DNA of 33,556 bases, from positions 1-33,556 of the forward strand of contig JAFTJI010000146.1 of the NCBI GenBank assembly GCA_017456495.1. The letters are read 5' to 3'. Below are positions 17,271 through 24,806 of the stretch, one piece after another. The notes below the pieces were generated by a model, which saw only the letters and a program-made list of their open reading frames with translations, ran no database searches and was not told where the DNA came from. The translations under genes and the position numbers were made by a program. Each line of letters begins with the position of its first letter. Position 1 is the stretch's first letter. This DNA comes from Lentisphaeria bacterium (GTDB lineage Bacteria; Verrucomicrobiota; Lentisphaeria; Victivallales; UBA1829).

Positions 17271-19988
17271 ATGAAATTCTCACTGGTACGACGTTTAGCA
17301 GCTTGTGCAATGCTGTTCTTTTTGACAGCAGGCACCTTTACTGTCGCAGCTCAGAACCTTCCCGGCGGATCCACTGGATTCGCCGGAGTCGATGTAAAAA
17401 ATGTCCTGAAAAACATTGATGCCAGTGCGGATCTCTTTGAATATATCGGGGAAAACCTGATCGCGCGCGGTCATGTCGTTATCATTACCAAAACAATGGT
17501 TCTCAAGGCTGATAACGTAGTGATCCATTTGCCGTCACGTGATATGGAAGCATTTGGAAATGTCTCCCTTGTCAGGCGTGTCTCAAGTTTTAAATCAGTT
17601 GATCTGGAAGAATATCATCAGTTATTGGATGATGTCCGGAAAAAAATAGATATTCTTGGTGTCACACGGACGCCTCTTGGAAAAAAACGTATCAATCTCC
17701 GGATTACAGAGACCTCTGCCCATATTCAGGCAGACCGTCTTGCCGGAAACTTGACTACCGGAGAACTCCGCTTTGAAAACTTTGCAATGAAATCCGGAGC
17801 GTTATATGCGCTGGCAAGCTTTGCACGCAGAAATGCTTCCGGAGAGATCATTGCAGATAATACCCGTATTACAACATGTGATTATGTAGTGGATCAGAAC
17901 GATCACTATGCCTTTACTGCATCCAAAGCGTATATTACGCCCCGCAGTTATCACTCCGGATTGCAGAATTACAATGCAGATCACAGCGATCACAGCGTTC
18001 TTCTTGTCAATCCCATACTCCGTTTCTGGAATGCGCCGTTGCTTTGGCTTCCGGCTCTTTACAAACCCCGAGAAACAGACAGCTTCGGCGTTGATTTGAC
18101 GGTCGGTTATAAGAGTGAATGGGGAACATGGCTCCGTTCCAGTAAAAACTTTGATGTTTATGACGATCCCTATGTGAATGTCGGTCTTTTGGCTGACTTC
18201 TACGCAAGACGCGGATTCGGCTGGGGAATGACAGCTTCCATCGTAACGGGAAATTCCAGAACAGAATTTTTCGGTTATTCATTACGCGATAAGAATCCGT
18301 ATTTATTCCATGATCTTGAATACAGTGAGATTGAGGGTTTCAATCGACGCCGACGTCTTGATTTGAAAAAACACCGTTACGATTTCAAAGCAACGAATAT
18401 TACGCACATAACTCCCCGCCTTGACTTCCGTGCACAGGTTGAGTTTACCAGTGATATCGACTTTATCGAAGATTACTTTGAATCCAGATATAATTCTGAA
18501 CCTCAGCCCCCGACTTATGCCGCGTTGGAATACCAAGCCGATTGGGCTTCTTTTTCCGTACTGGCAACCGGACGTGTAAATTCCTTTGATTCCGTTGTCC
18601 AACGGATGCCTGAGGTTCGTATGGATATTTTCCGGCAGGAACTTTTCGGCGGACTCTACTATCAGAGTGAAAACTCTTTTGCGTATCTTTACAACCGCTG
18701 GAGATCTTTTGACCGTCCGGCTCTGTTTTCCGACAGTGAGCTGAAACGTCTGGAAAAGCTGCCTCCTGCGCAGTATGAAGCGGCTGTGAAAGCCAGAGAA
18801 AAATACTGGGACGGACGGACCCTGCACAATTACGGAAGCGGGCGTTTTGACTCTTTGCATATGTTCTACTATCCCCTGAATTTTGACTTCATCAATATTA
18901 TTCCGCGCGCCGGGATCCGGTTGACTGCTTACACAGCCACATCCGAGAATGAGGTGACAGATGAAGATTTGAATGCAATGTTCGGGACCAATTCCCTTTA
19001 TGGAAACTGGAGAACTGTCAATAATTTTGATGTTCGCAACCACGCAAAACTCCGTTTTATGAGCGAGTTCGGTGTCGAAGTCAATACAAAAATTTACCGG
19101 ACTTGGCAGAATGTCCGATCCTCATGGCTGGGGCTGGATGGACTTCGTCATGTAATTGTTCCGTATATCAATTATACTTACATTCCCAAACCGACTCTTG
19201 ACTACGAAAATATTTTATATTTTGATGATATCGACCGTTTACAGGAACAGAATTTTATCCGTTTCGGTATTCTGAATAAATTGCAGACACGCGGCGGCGA
19301 TTATGGCGCAGAACGGATCCGTCAATGGGCTTCTCTTGAAACCTATTGGGATTTTCATGCTTTGCGGAGAAATGGATTCAATCATTCCGGTGATTTGGGG
19401 ATCAAGCTTTCTTTCTCTCCGATAGATAATCTCAGACTCTCCGCAGAAGTTGTACTGGATGTCGGTGGAAACAATGATGAAGAATATACAATTTATCGTG
19501 GCCCCAACCATAAAGCGGACAAGCCCGGGATTATGGGGTGGAAGCATTTGAATGCATTGAAGGCGAATCTCTTCTATCGACTTTCCAAAGATTGGTATGT
19601 GAATGCAAGTTATTCATATACAAGCCGTTACTGGAGACGTTCCGTTTATTCTATGGGTTCCATGTTGGAAACATCCAATGCAACCTCTACGTCTCTTAAG
19701 GTTCTGGAACAGCCAACGCAGACAGCCAATCTTACTATTGGGTTCCCCACATACATTGACAAGCGTCTCAAAGGGGAATTTTATATGGTATATGATGTAA
19801 ATCAGGCATTGATGGAAGATATCGGAATCCGGCTTTTCCGCGACTTCCACTGCTTTAATGTTTCTGTAAATTTCGGCATGGAAACAGAGCGCGATTCTGA
19901 TGGCGACAAAGATAAATCTTTCTATATCGCCGGCTATGTCGGTCTGACTACCATGCCGTCAATGAAACTTGGAACAAAAGAAAAATAA
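17271..19988 (+). CDS. lptD: LPS-assembly outer-membrane protein LptD
   Basis: A 905-residue protein, longer than E. coli LptD (784). A signal peptide ends at about residue 27. Residues about 48-215 form the LptA-like OstA jelly-roll (DLFEYIGENLIARGHVVI, then DNVVIHLPSRDMEAFGNVSL), with a charged insert at about 108-140. TTCDY holds C203. Residues about 240-905 are the aromatic, alternating beta-barrel with a PLLWLPALYKP strand entry and the family-like end IGIRLFRDFHCFNVSVNF. LptD with the lipoprotein LptE inserts lipopolysaccharide into the outer leaflet, so the cell should be diderm with LPS. The Shine-Dalgarno is weak (AAGG at 17254-17257). It sits 20 bases after the dehydrogenase and 35 before proS, without visible terminator. 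Confidence 0.85.
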   Translation: MKFSLVRRLAACAMLFFLTAGTFTVAAQNLPGGSTGFAGVDVKNVLKNIDASADLFEYIGENLIARGHVVIITKTMVLKADNVVIHLPSRDMEAFGNVSLVRRVSSFKSVDLEEYHQLLDDVRKKIDILGVTRTPLGKKRINLRITETSAHIQADRLAGNLTTGELRFENFAMKSGALYALASFARRNASGEIIADNTRITTCDYVVDQNDHYAFTASKAYITPRSYHSGLQNYNADHSDHSVLLVNPILRFWNAPLLWLPALYKPRETDSFGVDLTVGYKSEWGTWLRSSKNFDVYDDPYVNVGLLADFYARRGFGWGMTASIVTGNSRTEFFGYSLRDKNPYLFHDLEYSEIEGFNRRRRLDLKKHRYDFKATNITHITPRLDFRAQVEFTSDIDFIEDYFESRYNSEPQPPTYAALEYQADWASFSVLATGRVNSFDSVVQRMPEVRMDIFRQELFGGLYYQSENSFAYLYNRWRSFDRPALFSDSELKRLEKLPPAQYEAAVKAREKYWDGRTLHNYGSGRFDSLHMFYYPLNFDFINIIPRAGIRLTAYTATSENEVTDEDLNAMFGTNSLYGNWRTVNNFDVRNHAKLRFMSEFGVEVNTKIYRTWQNVRSSWLGLDGLRHVIVPYINYTYIPKPTLDYENILYFDDIDRLQEQNFIRFGILNKLQTRGGDYGAERIRQWASLETYWDFHALRRNGFNHSGDLGIKLSFSPIDNLRLSAEVVLDVGGNNDEEYTIYRGPNHKADKPGIMGWKHLNALKANLFYRLSKDWYVNASYSYTSRYWRRSVYSMGSMLETSNATSTSLKVLEQPTQTANLTIGFPTYIDKRLKGEFYMVYDVNQALMEDIGIRLFRDFHCFNVSVNFGMETERDSDGDKDKSFYIAGYVGLTTMPSMKLGTKEK

Positions 19989-20023
19989 TCTTTCAACTTT
20001 CAAGATAAAGGTACACTCGAACT

Positions 20024-21751
20024 ATGAGAATGTCATCCATGATCGGACGCAGACTTCGGGAAGACCCCAAGGATGCAAAAACAGTTTCCCATAAATTTTT
20101 AGTGCGCGGCGGCTATGTCCGCCCGGTATCTGCAGGTATTTTCAGCCTGTTGCCGATCGCCAAACGGATCATTGCTAAAATTGAAGCTATCGTTCGCGAA
20201 GAAATGAATGCCGTTGACGGTCAGGAAGTTCTGATGCCTGTTGTGCTGCCCGCAGAACTCTGGAAAGAATCCGGACGTTTTGAAACTGTCGGACCTGAAT
20301 TGCTTCGCTTCAAGGACCGCAATGATAAGGACATGCTCCTCGGAATGACTCATGAAGAAGCAATCGTTCATCTCGTCCGTTCTGAGGTGAACAGCTACAA
20401 GCAGCTCCCGGTGATGGCTTATCAGATCCAGACAAAATACCGTGATGAAGCACGTCCCCGTGCCGGTTTGATTCGTGTTCGTGAATTTACTATGAAGGAT
20501 GCTTACAGCTTCCATACATCTCAGGAATGTCTGGAAAAATATTATCAGCGCGTTCACGATGCTTATGTCCGGATCTATGCAAGAGTCGGTTTGAAAAATG
20601 TCGTCTCCATCCGTGCCAACAGCGGTATGATGGGCGGAAGCATCTCACACGAATTTATGTCGGTTGCAGATTGCGGAGAAGATACGATTTTCCTTTCTCC
20701 CGACGGCTGTTACAAAGCAAACCGTGAAATTGCTGTTTCCGGTTTGAAGTTTGAAAAGACTGAGGCGGAGCTCCCCCTGGAAAAAGTGGAAACTCCGCAC
20801 ATGAAAACCATTGAAGAGGTTGCCGGTTTCCTGAATGTCAAGCCGGAACAGACCGGTAAAGCAGTCTTCTATTCCACAGCGGATAATAAGCTCGTCTTTG
20901 CCATGATCCGCGGTGATTTTGAAGTTAACGAAATGAAACTTCAGGCTGTGCTTCAGACACCGTCTCTTGCCTTTGCAAATGACAGACAGATTCTTGATGC
21001 CGGTGCTGTTCCCGGATTCGCTTCTCCTGTCGGAATCGATCCCGCCAAGTGCATCATCGTGGTTGATAAATCTGTCGAAGGAACTGCAAACCTTGTTGTC
21101 GGTGCAAACGAAGAAGGTTTCCACTACAAGAACTTCAACTATGGCAGGGACCTTGCAAATGTAACAGTGGCTGATATTGCCATGGTTCGTGATGGCGATC
21201 CCTGTCCGCTTACCGGTGAACCTCTGCTGATGAAACGCGGTATCGAAGTCGGAAATATCTTCCAGCTCGGAACGAAATATTCCAAGCCGATGAAGTGTGA
21301 ATATCTTGATGAAAACGGAAAATCCCAGCCGATGATCATGGGCTGCTACGGAATCGGCATCGGTCGTACCATGGCATCTGTGATCGAAGACTCTCATGAT
21401 GATTACGGACCGGTCTGGCCCATGTCCATCGCTCCCTATCAGATCCAGCTTTGTGCATTGAATCCCGATAAGGGCGGAGTCCGTGAGCAGGCTGATGCTC
21501 TTTATGAAGCTTTGACAAAAGCCGGAGTGGAAGTTCTTTACGATGATCGCGGAGAAAAAGCCGGATCCATGTTCAGCGATGCTGACCTGCTTGGTATTCC
21601 GTTCCGTGCGATCGTCTCTCCGAAGTCCGTAGAAAATGGCGTTTGTGAATTCAAACTCCGTACTTCCAGAGATGCTGAAATGCTGCCTCTTGACAGTGCT
21701 GCTGCGGTTTTGAAAGAAAAAGTTGAAGCGGAACTTGCCAAGTACCGTTGA
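20024..21751 (+). CDS. proS: prolyl-tRNA synthetase (bacterial type with editing domain)
   Basis: A 575-residue class II synthetase that charges tRNA-Pro, the normal length for the bacterial type. Motif 1 lies near residues 60-80 (MNAVDGQEVLMPVVLPAELW). Motif 2 is at about 138-165 (YRDEARPRAGLIRVREF, then MKDAYSFH) and motif 3 is GCYGIGIGRTMASVIED. The editing insertion (YbaK-like INS domain, hydrolysing Ala-tRNA-Pro) spans about 225-400, and the C-terminal anticodon-binding domain starts near 470. AAAGG at 20007-20011 supports ATG 20024; the in-frame ATG at 20030 would be further away. It is the last gene of the transcript and is followed by a strong terminator. Confidence 0.97.
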   Translation: MRMSSMIGRRLREDPKDAKTVSHKFLVRGGYVRPVSAGIFSLLPIAKRIIAKIEAIVREEMNAVDGQEVLMPVVLPAELWKESGRFETVGPELLRFKDRNDKDMLLGMTHEEAIVHLVRSEVNSYKQLPVMAYQIQTKYRDEARPRAGLIRVREFTMKDAYSFHTSQECLEKYYQRVHDAYVRIYARVGLKNVVSIRANSGMMGGSISHEFMSVADCGEDTIFLSPDGCYKANREIAVSGLKFEKTEAELPLEKVETPHMKTIEEVAGFLNVKPEQTGKAVFYSTADNKLVFAMIRGDFEVNEMKLQAVLQTPSLAFANDRQILDAGAVPGFASPVGIDPAKCIIVVDKSVEGTANLVVGANEEGFHYKNFNYGRDLANVTVADIAMVRDGDPCPLTGEPLLMKRGIEVGNIFQLGTKYSKPMKCEYLDENGKSQPMIMGCYGIGIGRTMASVIEDSHDDYGPVWPMSIAPYQIQLCALNPDKGGVREQADALYEALTKAGVEVLYDDRGEKAGSMFSDADLLGIPFRAIVSPKSVENGVCEFKLRTSRDAEMLPLDSAAAVLKEKVEAELAKYR

Positions 21752-21771
21752 GACTGACGTAACATTTATCT

Positions 21772-21806
21772 GCCCGGTGACACCAAACGTGCCATCGGGC
21801 TTTTTT
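21772..21806 (+). terminator. factor-independent terminator after proS
   Basis: GCCCGGTG (21772-21779) pairs with the arm ending CGGGC at 21800 through eight pairs (one G-T). Three more pairs follow beyond one mismatch, with loop CAAAC. Six T follow (21801-21806). Confidence 0.85.
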
Positions 21807-21874
21807 ACAGCGGGGATGATTCGTGAAGGTGATTTCAAAAGTCTTCAAAAATGTCAGAAAATTCTTGTTGCGAT

Positions 21875-21938
21875 CTGTAAAATGGGGCGTTTTCGGTGGT
21901 TACTCTGTGAGTAGCCACGCTCAACCTACCATTTTCAG
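21875..21938 (+). ncRNA. nested stem-loop element, possible structured leader or small RNA
   Basis: CTGTAAAATGG (21875-21885) pairs with CCATTTTCAG (21929-21938) apart from one bulged T. Inside, GTGGTTACTC (21896-21905) and GAGTAGCCAC (21909-21918) form a 10-bp hairpin with a TGT loop and a single T-G pair. Both arms being nested suggests one folded domain of 64 bases with an internal loop. No U-tract follows and I match it to no known riboswitch. It lies in the 242-base gap between the proS terminator and the YbjN-like gene. Nothing else is seen in that gap. Confidence 0.4.
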
Positions 21939-21993
21939 CTCATCAACAATCCTTTTTCAGCCAAAATTTGCCGGACTTTTGAAATTACCTCTT

Positions 21994-22455
21994 GTGAAAA
22001 AAATTGTTTTTACAGTTGCTGTTTTGTGTGGTATTCTGTCCGGTTTGAGTGCAGAAACATTGCTGCCGGAGAATGTGAATCAGGCGACATTGCAAAAAAT
22101 GCTGTCATCGCGGTATCCTGTAAAAACAGAGCAGGGCGTTTTATACGCCGAAGTGAATAAGACCCTGATCCGTGTTGTTCCCATCCGGAAATCCAAACTG
22201 CTTTGTCTGAGTGTTGCTTTCGGTGCTTCAGATCAGCGCAGTATTTCCCGGATGAAAGAGCTGGCAAACAGTTTTAATTACCGGAAACGTTTGATCAGAG
22301 TCGGGATCGGAGACGATGGAACTTCCTACTGTACATACTATGTTGTTTATACCGGAGGATTGAATGATAAAAACCTGTTCAGTGCGCTTGATTGGTTTTA
22401 TCTTCTGGCAAAATCATGGTGTGAGTATGTGTACATGGATGGAAAAGAACAGTGA
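21994..22455 (+). CDS. small secreted YbjN-like protein
   Basis: A 153-residue protein from GTG 21994. It begins with a clear signal peptide (about 20 residues ending GLSA, then ETLLPEN). The remainder resembles the YbjN fold, related to type III chaperones: a strand pair (LLCLSVAFG), a helix (ISRMKELANSFNYRKRL), strands carrying GIGDDGTSYCTYYVVYTGG and a closing amphipathic helix (NLFSALDWFYLLAKSWCEYV). Members are small helpers or regulators without enzymatic motifs; the precise role is unknown. No good Shine-Dalgarno precedes GTG 21994. An earlier in-frame GTG at 21823 would add 57 residues ahead of the signal peptide and run through the nested stem-loop, so it is less likely. The gene stands alone between the proS terminator and the next promoter. 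Confidence 0.6.
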   Translation: MKKIVFTVAVLCGILSGLSAETLLPENVNQATLQKMLSSRYPVKTEQGVLYAEVNKTLIRVVPIRKSKLLCLSVAFGASDQRSISRMKELANSFNYRKRLIRVGIGDDGTSYCTYYVVYTGGLNDKNLFSALDWFYLLAKSWCEYVYMDGKEQ

Positions 22456-22523
22456 AAATACACTTTTCTGCGTAATTTTTGTAATTTTTTGCGAAAAAAG
22501 TCTGAGAAATGTTAAATTTATCA

Positions 22524-22552
22524 TTGACTTTTTCGTGAAAGAGATTTATAGT
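22524..22552 (+). promoter_or_regulatory. promoter of the deacetylase / M24 operon
   Basis: TTGACT (22524-22529) and TATAGT (22547-22552) are separated by 17 bases. The expected leader is about 25 bases and contains a near-perfect Shine-Dalgarno AAGGAGGT (22572-22579), which predicts strong translation. Confidence 0.7.
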
Positions 22553-22583
22553 ACGACAATGACGAAATAACAAGGAGGTAGTT

Positions 22584-23462
22584 ATGGGCTCAATTAAAAC
22601 AGTTTTCGGTTTTGATATGGAAACCGATATCGGCAGCTGGACCCCGTGGTATGATGGGTTCGGACCCGGAACGGATGTGATTCTTTCCATCCTGAAAAAA
22701 CATGATATCAAGGCAACATTCTTCTTCACAGCAGATGCTGCGACCAAGAACGTTGAAGTTTTGAAAAAGGTTCGTGATGCAGGTCATGAAATCGGGGCAC
22801 ATACCCTGTTCCATGAAACCATCGGCGATCCTCTCTTTGAAATTCCCGGAGACGTTCCTGTTCTCCCCGAAGAAGTGGAAAACCGTATCCGCAAGAACAC
22901 AGAAATCATCGAAAATCTCTGCGGCGTCCGTCCGACAGCTTTCCGCTGCCCCCGTCTCTGGGGTTCTACTGCAGTTGTGAACACACTGGAAAAACTCGGT
23001 TACAAGGCAGATGCCACCTATCCGATGTATTTCTACCGTGAACAGCTGGAACCCTATCATCCGAGCAAGGATGACTGGACCAAGAAGGGCGATATGAAGC
23101 TGGTCGAACTGCCCAACTTCGCAGACCTTTCCATGGATTCCAAAGACCCGTACGGTCGTGATATGGACCAGTGGCCGCTGTGGCGTACCGAAAGCGCAGA
23201 AGCTGTTATGGAACACATCCGCAGCTATGCCAAGTACTGCACAGACCGCGGTGCGAACCCGTTCATCTGCTTCTACATGCATCCCTGGGAATTCCACAAG
23301 ATGCCGGAAGGCTTGCTGCACTATGGTGAAGGCGCAGTTCTTCCCGACCCGTTCATCATCAAGAACTGCGGTGAATATGCTGCAGAACAGTTTGATGTGC
23401 TGATCCAGAAACTGAAAGACTTCGGCTCTGAATTCTCAACAGCCGGTTCAATTACAATCTAA
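22584..23462 (+). CDS. polysaccharide deacetylase-family (NodB/PuuE-like) hydrolase
   Basis: A 292-residue cytoplasmic protein (no signal peptide) with a NodB-homology barrel. Motif 1 is FDMET (D11, E13) rather than TFDD. Motif 2 gives the metal-binding pair H73 and H77 (HTLFH). Motif 3 is RCPRLWGS (R121, P123), and a late motif YMHPWEF carries H233. The FDxE plus HPWE pattern and the lack of export match the group that contains allantoinase PuuE and the Helicobacter deacetylase HpPgdA rather than secreted chitin deacetylases. So the substrate may be a small amide or ureide rather than a polymer; this is inference. An M24 homolog starts 11 bases after the stop, with an AAGGAG Shine-Dalgarno, forming a two-gene operon. 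Confidence 0.85.
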   Translation: MGSIKTVFGFDMETDIGSWTPWYDGFGPGTDVILSILKKHDIKATFFFTADAATKNVEVLKKVRDAGHEIGAHTLFHETIGDPLFEIPGDVPVLPEEVENRIRKNTEIIENLCGVRPTAFRCPRLWGSTAVVNTLEKLGYKADATYPMYFYREQLEPYHPSKDDWTKKGDMKLVELPNFADLSMDSKDPYGRDMDQWPLWRTESAEAVMEHIRSYAKYCTDRGANPFICFYMHPWEFHKMPEGLLHYGEGAVLPDPFIIKNCGEYAAEQFDVLIQKLKDFGSEFSTAGSITI

Positions 23463-23473
23463 GGAGTAAAATC

Positions 23474-24652
23474 ATGAACACAAGTTTTATCCCGAAACAG
23501 GAGTACTTTGACAGAATCGCCAAGTTCCAGGCCAACATGAAGAAAGCCGGACTCGATGCATGTCTTGTACATGGTACCGAATCTGACTTTGCCAACGTCC
23601 GCTACCTCAGCGAATACTGGCCGACCTTTGAACAGGCTGGTGTCTTCGTCCCCGCAGAAGGTCCTGCTATCCTTCTGATCGGTCCCGAAAGTTGGAAGTA
23701 TGCTGTCGGACGCAGTGTTTTTGAACCCGAAAACATCATGATGCTCCTGAACTACCGTGAAGCAGCTGAACCCGATTATCCCGGAATCCCGCTCTCCACC
23801 TTTGCTGATGTCGCAAAGAAAGCAATGGGCAAGAAGAAACTCAAAAAGCTCGGTCTCTGCGGTACCGCTGTTATGACCATGCCCACCCTTAAAGCTCTCG
23901 AAAACCAGCTCCCCGGCGTTAAACTCGTCGTCGCAGAAGATGTCTTCCGTCCTCTCCGCTGGATCAAGAGCGAAAACGAGCTGAACAGCCATAAGAAAGC
24001 ATTCAAAGTCGCTGAAAAAGCAGTTGCAGCTATGCTCAACGAAATGAAGCCCGGCATGACTGAATTCCAGGCTCTTGCTATCGCTCAGCGCGAAATCTTC
24101 GCAAACGGCGGTGAATATGAAGGTCACAGCCTTTACTGCTTCGGCGGCGATCGTACCAGCAACGGTATCAGCCGTCCCACCTATGCTAAACTGAAAAAGA
24201 ATGAAATCATTCAGCTGAACATCGGTGCACGCGTTGGCGGTTACAGCTCCTCCATCGGTATCCCGGTTTACTTCGGTAAGCTGCCCAAGGAACAGATGGC
24301 TCTCGTTGAATTCGGTCTCCGCGCTCACAAGTACACCTTTGAACTTATGAAGGCTGGCGCAGATGCTGCATCCATCGCTAAGGACTACACCCAGTGGGGA
24401 ATCGATCAGGGCTGGGGCGACTACATGCTCTACGGTCCTGTCCACGGACTCGGTATCCAGGAAACTGAATCTCCCTGGATCGAAACCACCTCCAAGTACA
24501 AACTTCAGGAAAATATGACCTATCAGATCGATACCTTCTTCACCGGTAACGGTTATGGTCTCCGTTGGGAACGCGGCTGTATCATCAAGAAAGACGGCTG
24601 CGAACTCCTCTCCAAGAAGTTCATGTCTCTCAAGGATTGCAAACTCGACTGA
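23474..24652 (+). CDS. creatinase-like M24-fold protein lacking metal ligands
   Basis: A 392-residue protein with the two-domain layout of creatinase and Xaa-Pro peptidases: a creatinase N-terminal domain (about 10-165) and a pita-bread fold (about 172-390). Metallopeptidases need two Asp, one His and two Glu. Here the first Asp is N249 (LNIGA), the second is S260 (GYSSSIG), the His is kept (H324, GPVHGLG), the first Glu is D353 (YQIDTFF) and only the last, E366 (LRWERG), is kept. H218 matches the catalytic His region. Loss of the metal site is typical of creatinase, so C-N hydrolysis of a small substrate is more likely than peptidase action; the substrate is unknown. Strongly biased, C-ending codon use suggests high expression. 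A strong terminator follows. Confidence 0.85.
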   Translation: MNTSFIPKQEYFDRIAKFQANMKKAGLDACLVHGTESDFANVRYLSEYWPTFEQAGVFVPAEGPAILLIGPESWKYAVGRSVFEPENIMMLLNYREAAEPDYPGIPLSTFADVAKKAMGKKKLKKLGLCGTAVMTMPTLKALENQLPGVKLVVAEDVFRPLRWIKSENELNSHKKAFKVAEKAVAAMLNEMKPGMTEFQALAIAQREIFANGGEYEGHSLYCFGGDRTSNGISRPTYAKLKKNEIIQLNIGARVGGYSSSIGIPVYFGKLPKEQMALVEFGLRAHKYTFELMKAGADAASIAKDYTQWGIDQGWGDYMLYGPVHGLGIQETESPWIETTSKYKLQENMTYQIDTFFTGNGYGLRWERGCIIKKDGCELLSKKFMSLKDCKLD

Positions 24653-24680
24653 TTTTGCATCTCTCAAGAGAATACGAAAA

Positions 24681-24712
24681 ACTCCGGTTCAAACGAGCCG
24701 GAGTTTTTTTTT
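24681..24712 (+). terminator. factor-independent terminator of the deacetylase / M24 operon
   Basis: ACTCCGGTTC (24681-24690) pairs with GAGCCGGAGT (24695-24704) with one T-G pair and loop AAAC. A T-tract runs to 24712. A-rich sequence before the stem gives some bidirectional character. Confidence 0.92.
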
Positions 24713-24751
24713 CTATCAGATATTGAATTTGTTTTGCAACCTGACTAGTGT

Positions 24752-24779
24752 AAAAAGATGGAGCAGGGGTGGCTGCTCC
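24752..24779 (-). terminator. factor-independent terminator of the alpha/beta hydrolase gene
   Basis: On the minus strand, GGAGCAG and CTGCTCC (arms at 24773-24779 and 24760-24766) enclose a 6-base loop. A short U-rich stretch follows (A run at 24752-24756 on the plus strand). It lies just downstream of the hydrolase stop. Confidence 0.65.
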
Positions 24780-24790
24780 GGGTATGCGGC

Positions 24791-24806
24791 AATCTGAAAT
24801 CAGATT
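24791..24806. repeat. short palindrome over the hydrolase stop codon
   Basis: AATCTGA-AA-TCAGATT is a perfect 7+7 bp inverted repeat with a 2-base centre. It covers the last codons and stop of the minus-strand hydrolase. It may be a protein site, or add to the 3'-end structure formed with the adjacent terminator hairpin. Confidence 0.5.

Noticed and set aside
15730-17310. 526-codon open frame on the minus strand opposite the dehydrogenase
   Set aside because: It results from the skewed codon use of the real gene, which leaves few stops in that frame. No motifs and no ribosome site.
21823-21993. N-terminal extension of the YbjN-like gene from GTG 21823
   Set aside because: It would place the signal peptide 57 residues into the protein and translate the nested stem-loop. 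Not excluded, since a GGGGA motif precedes it.
22456-22523. T-rich stretch after the YbjN-like gene as a terminator
   Set aside because: There are T runs, but I find no stem to precede them.
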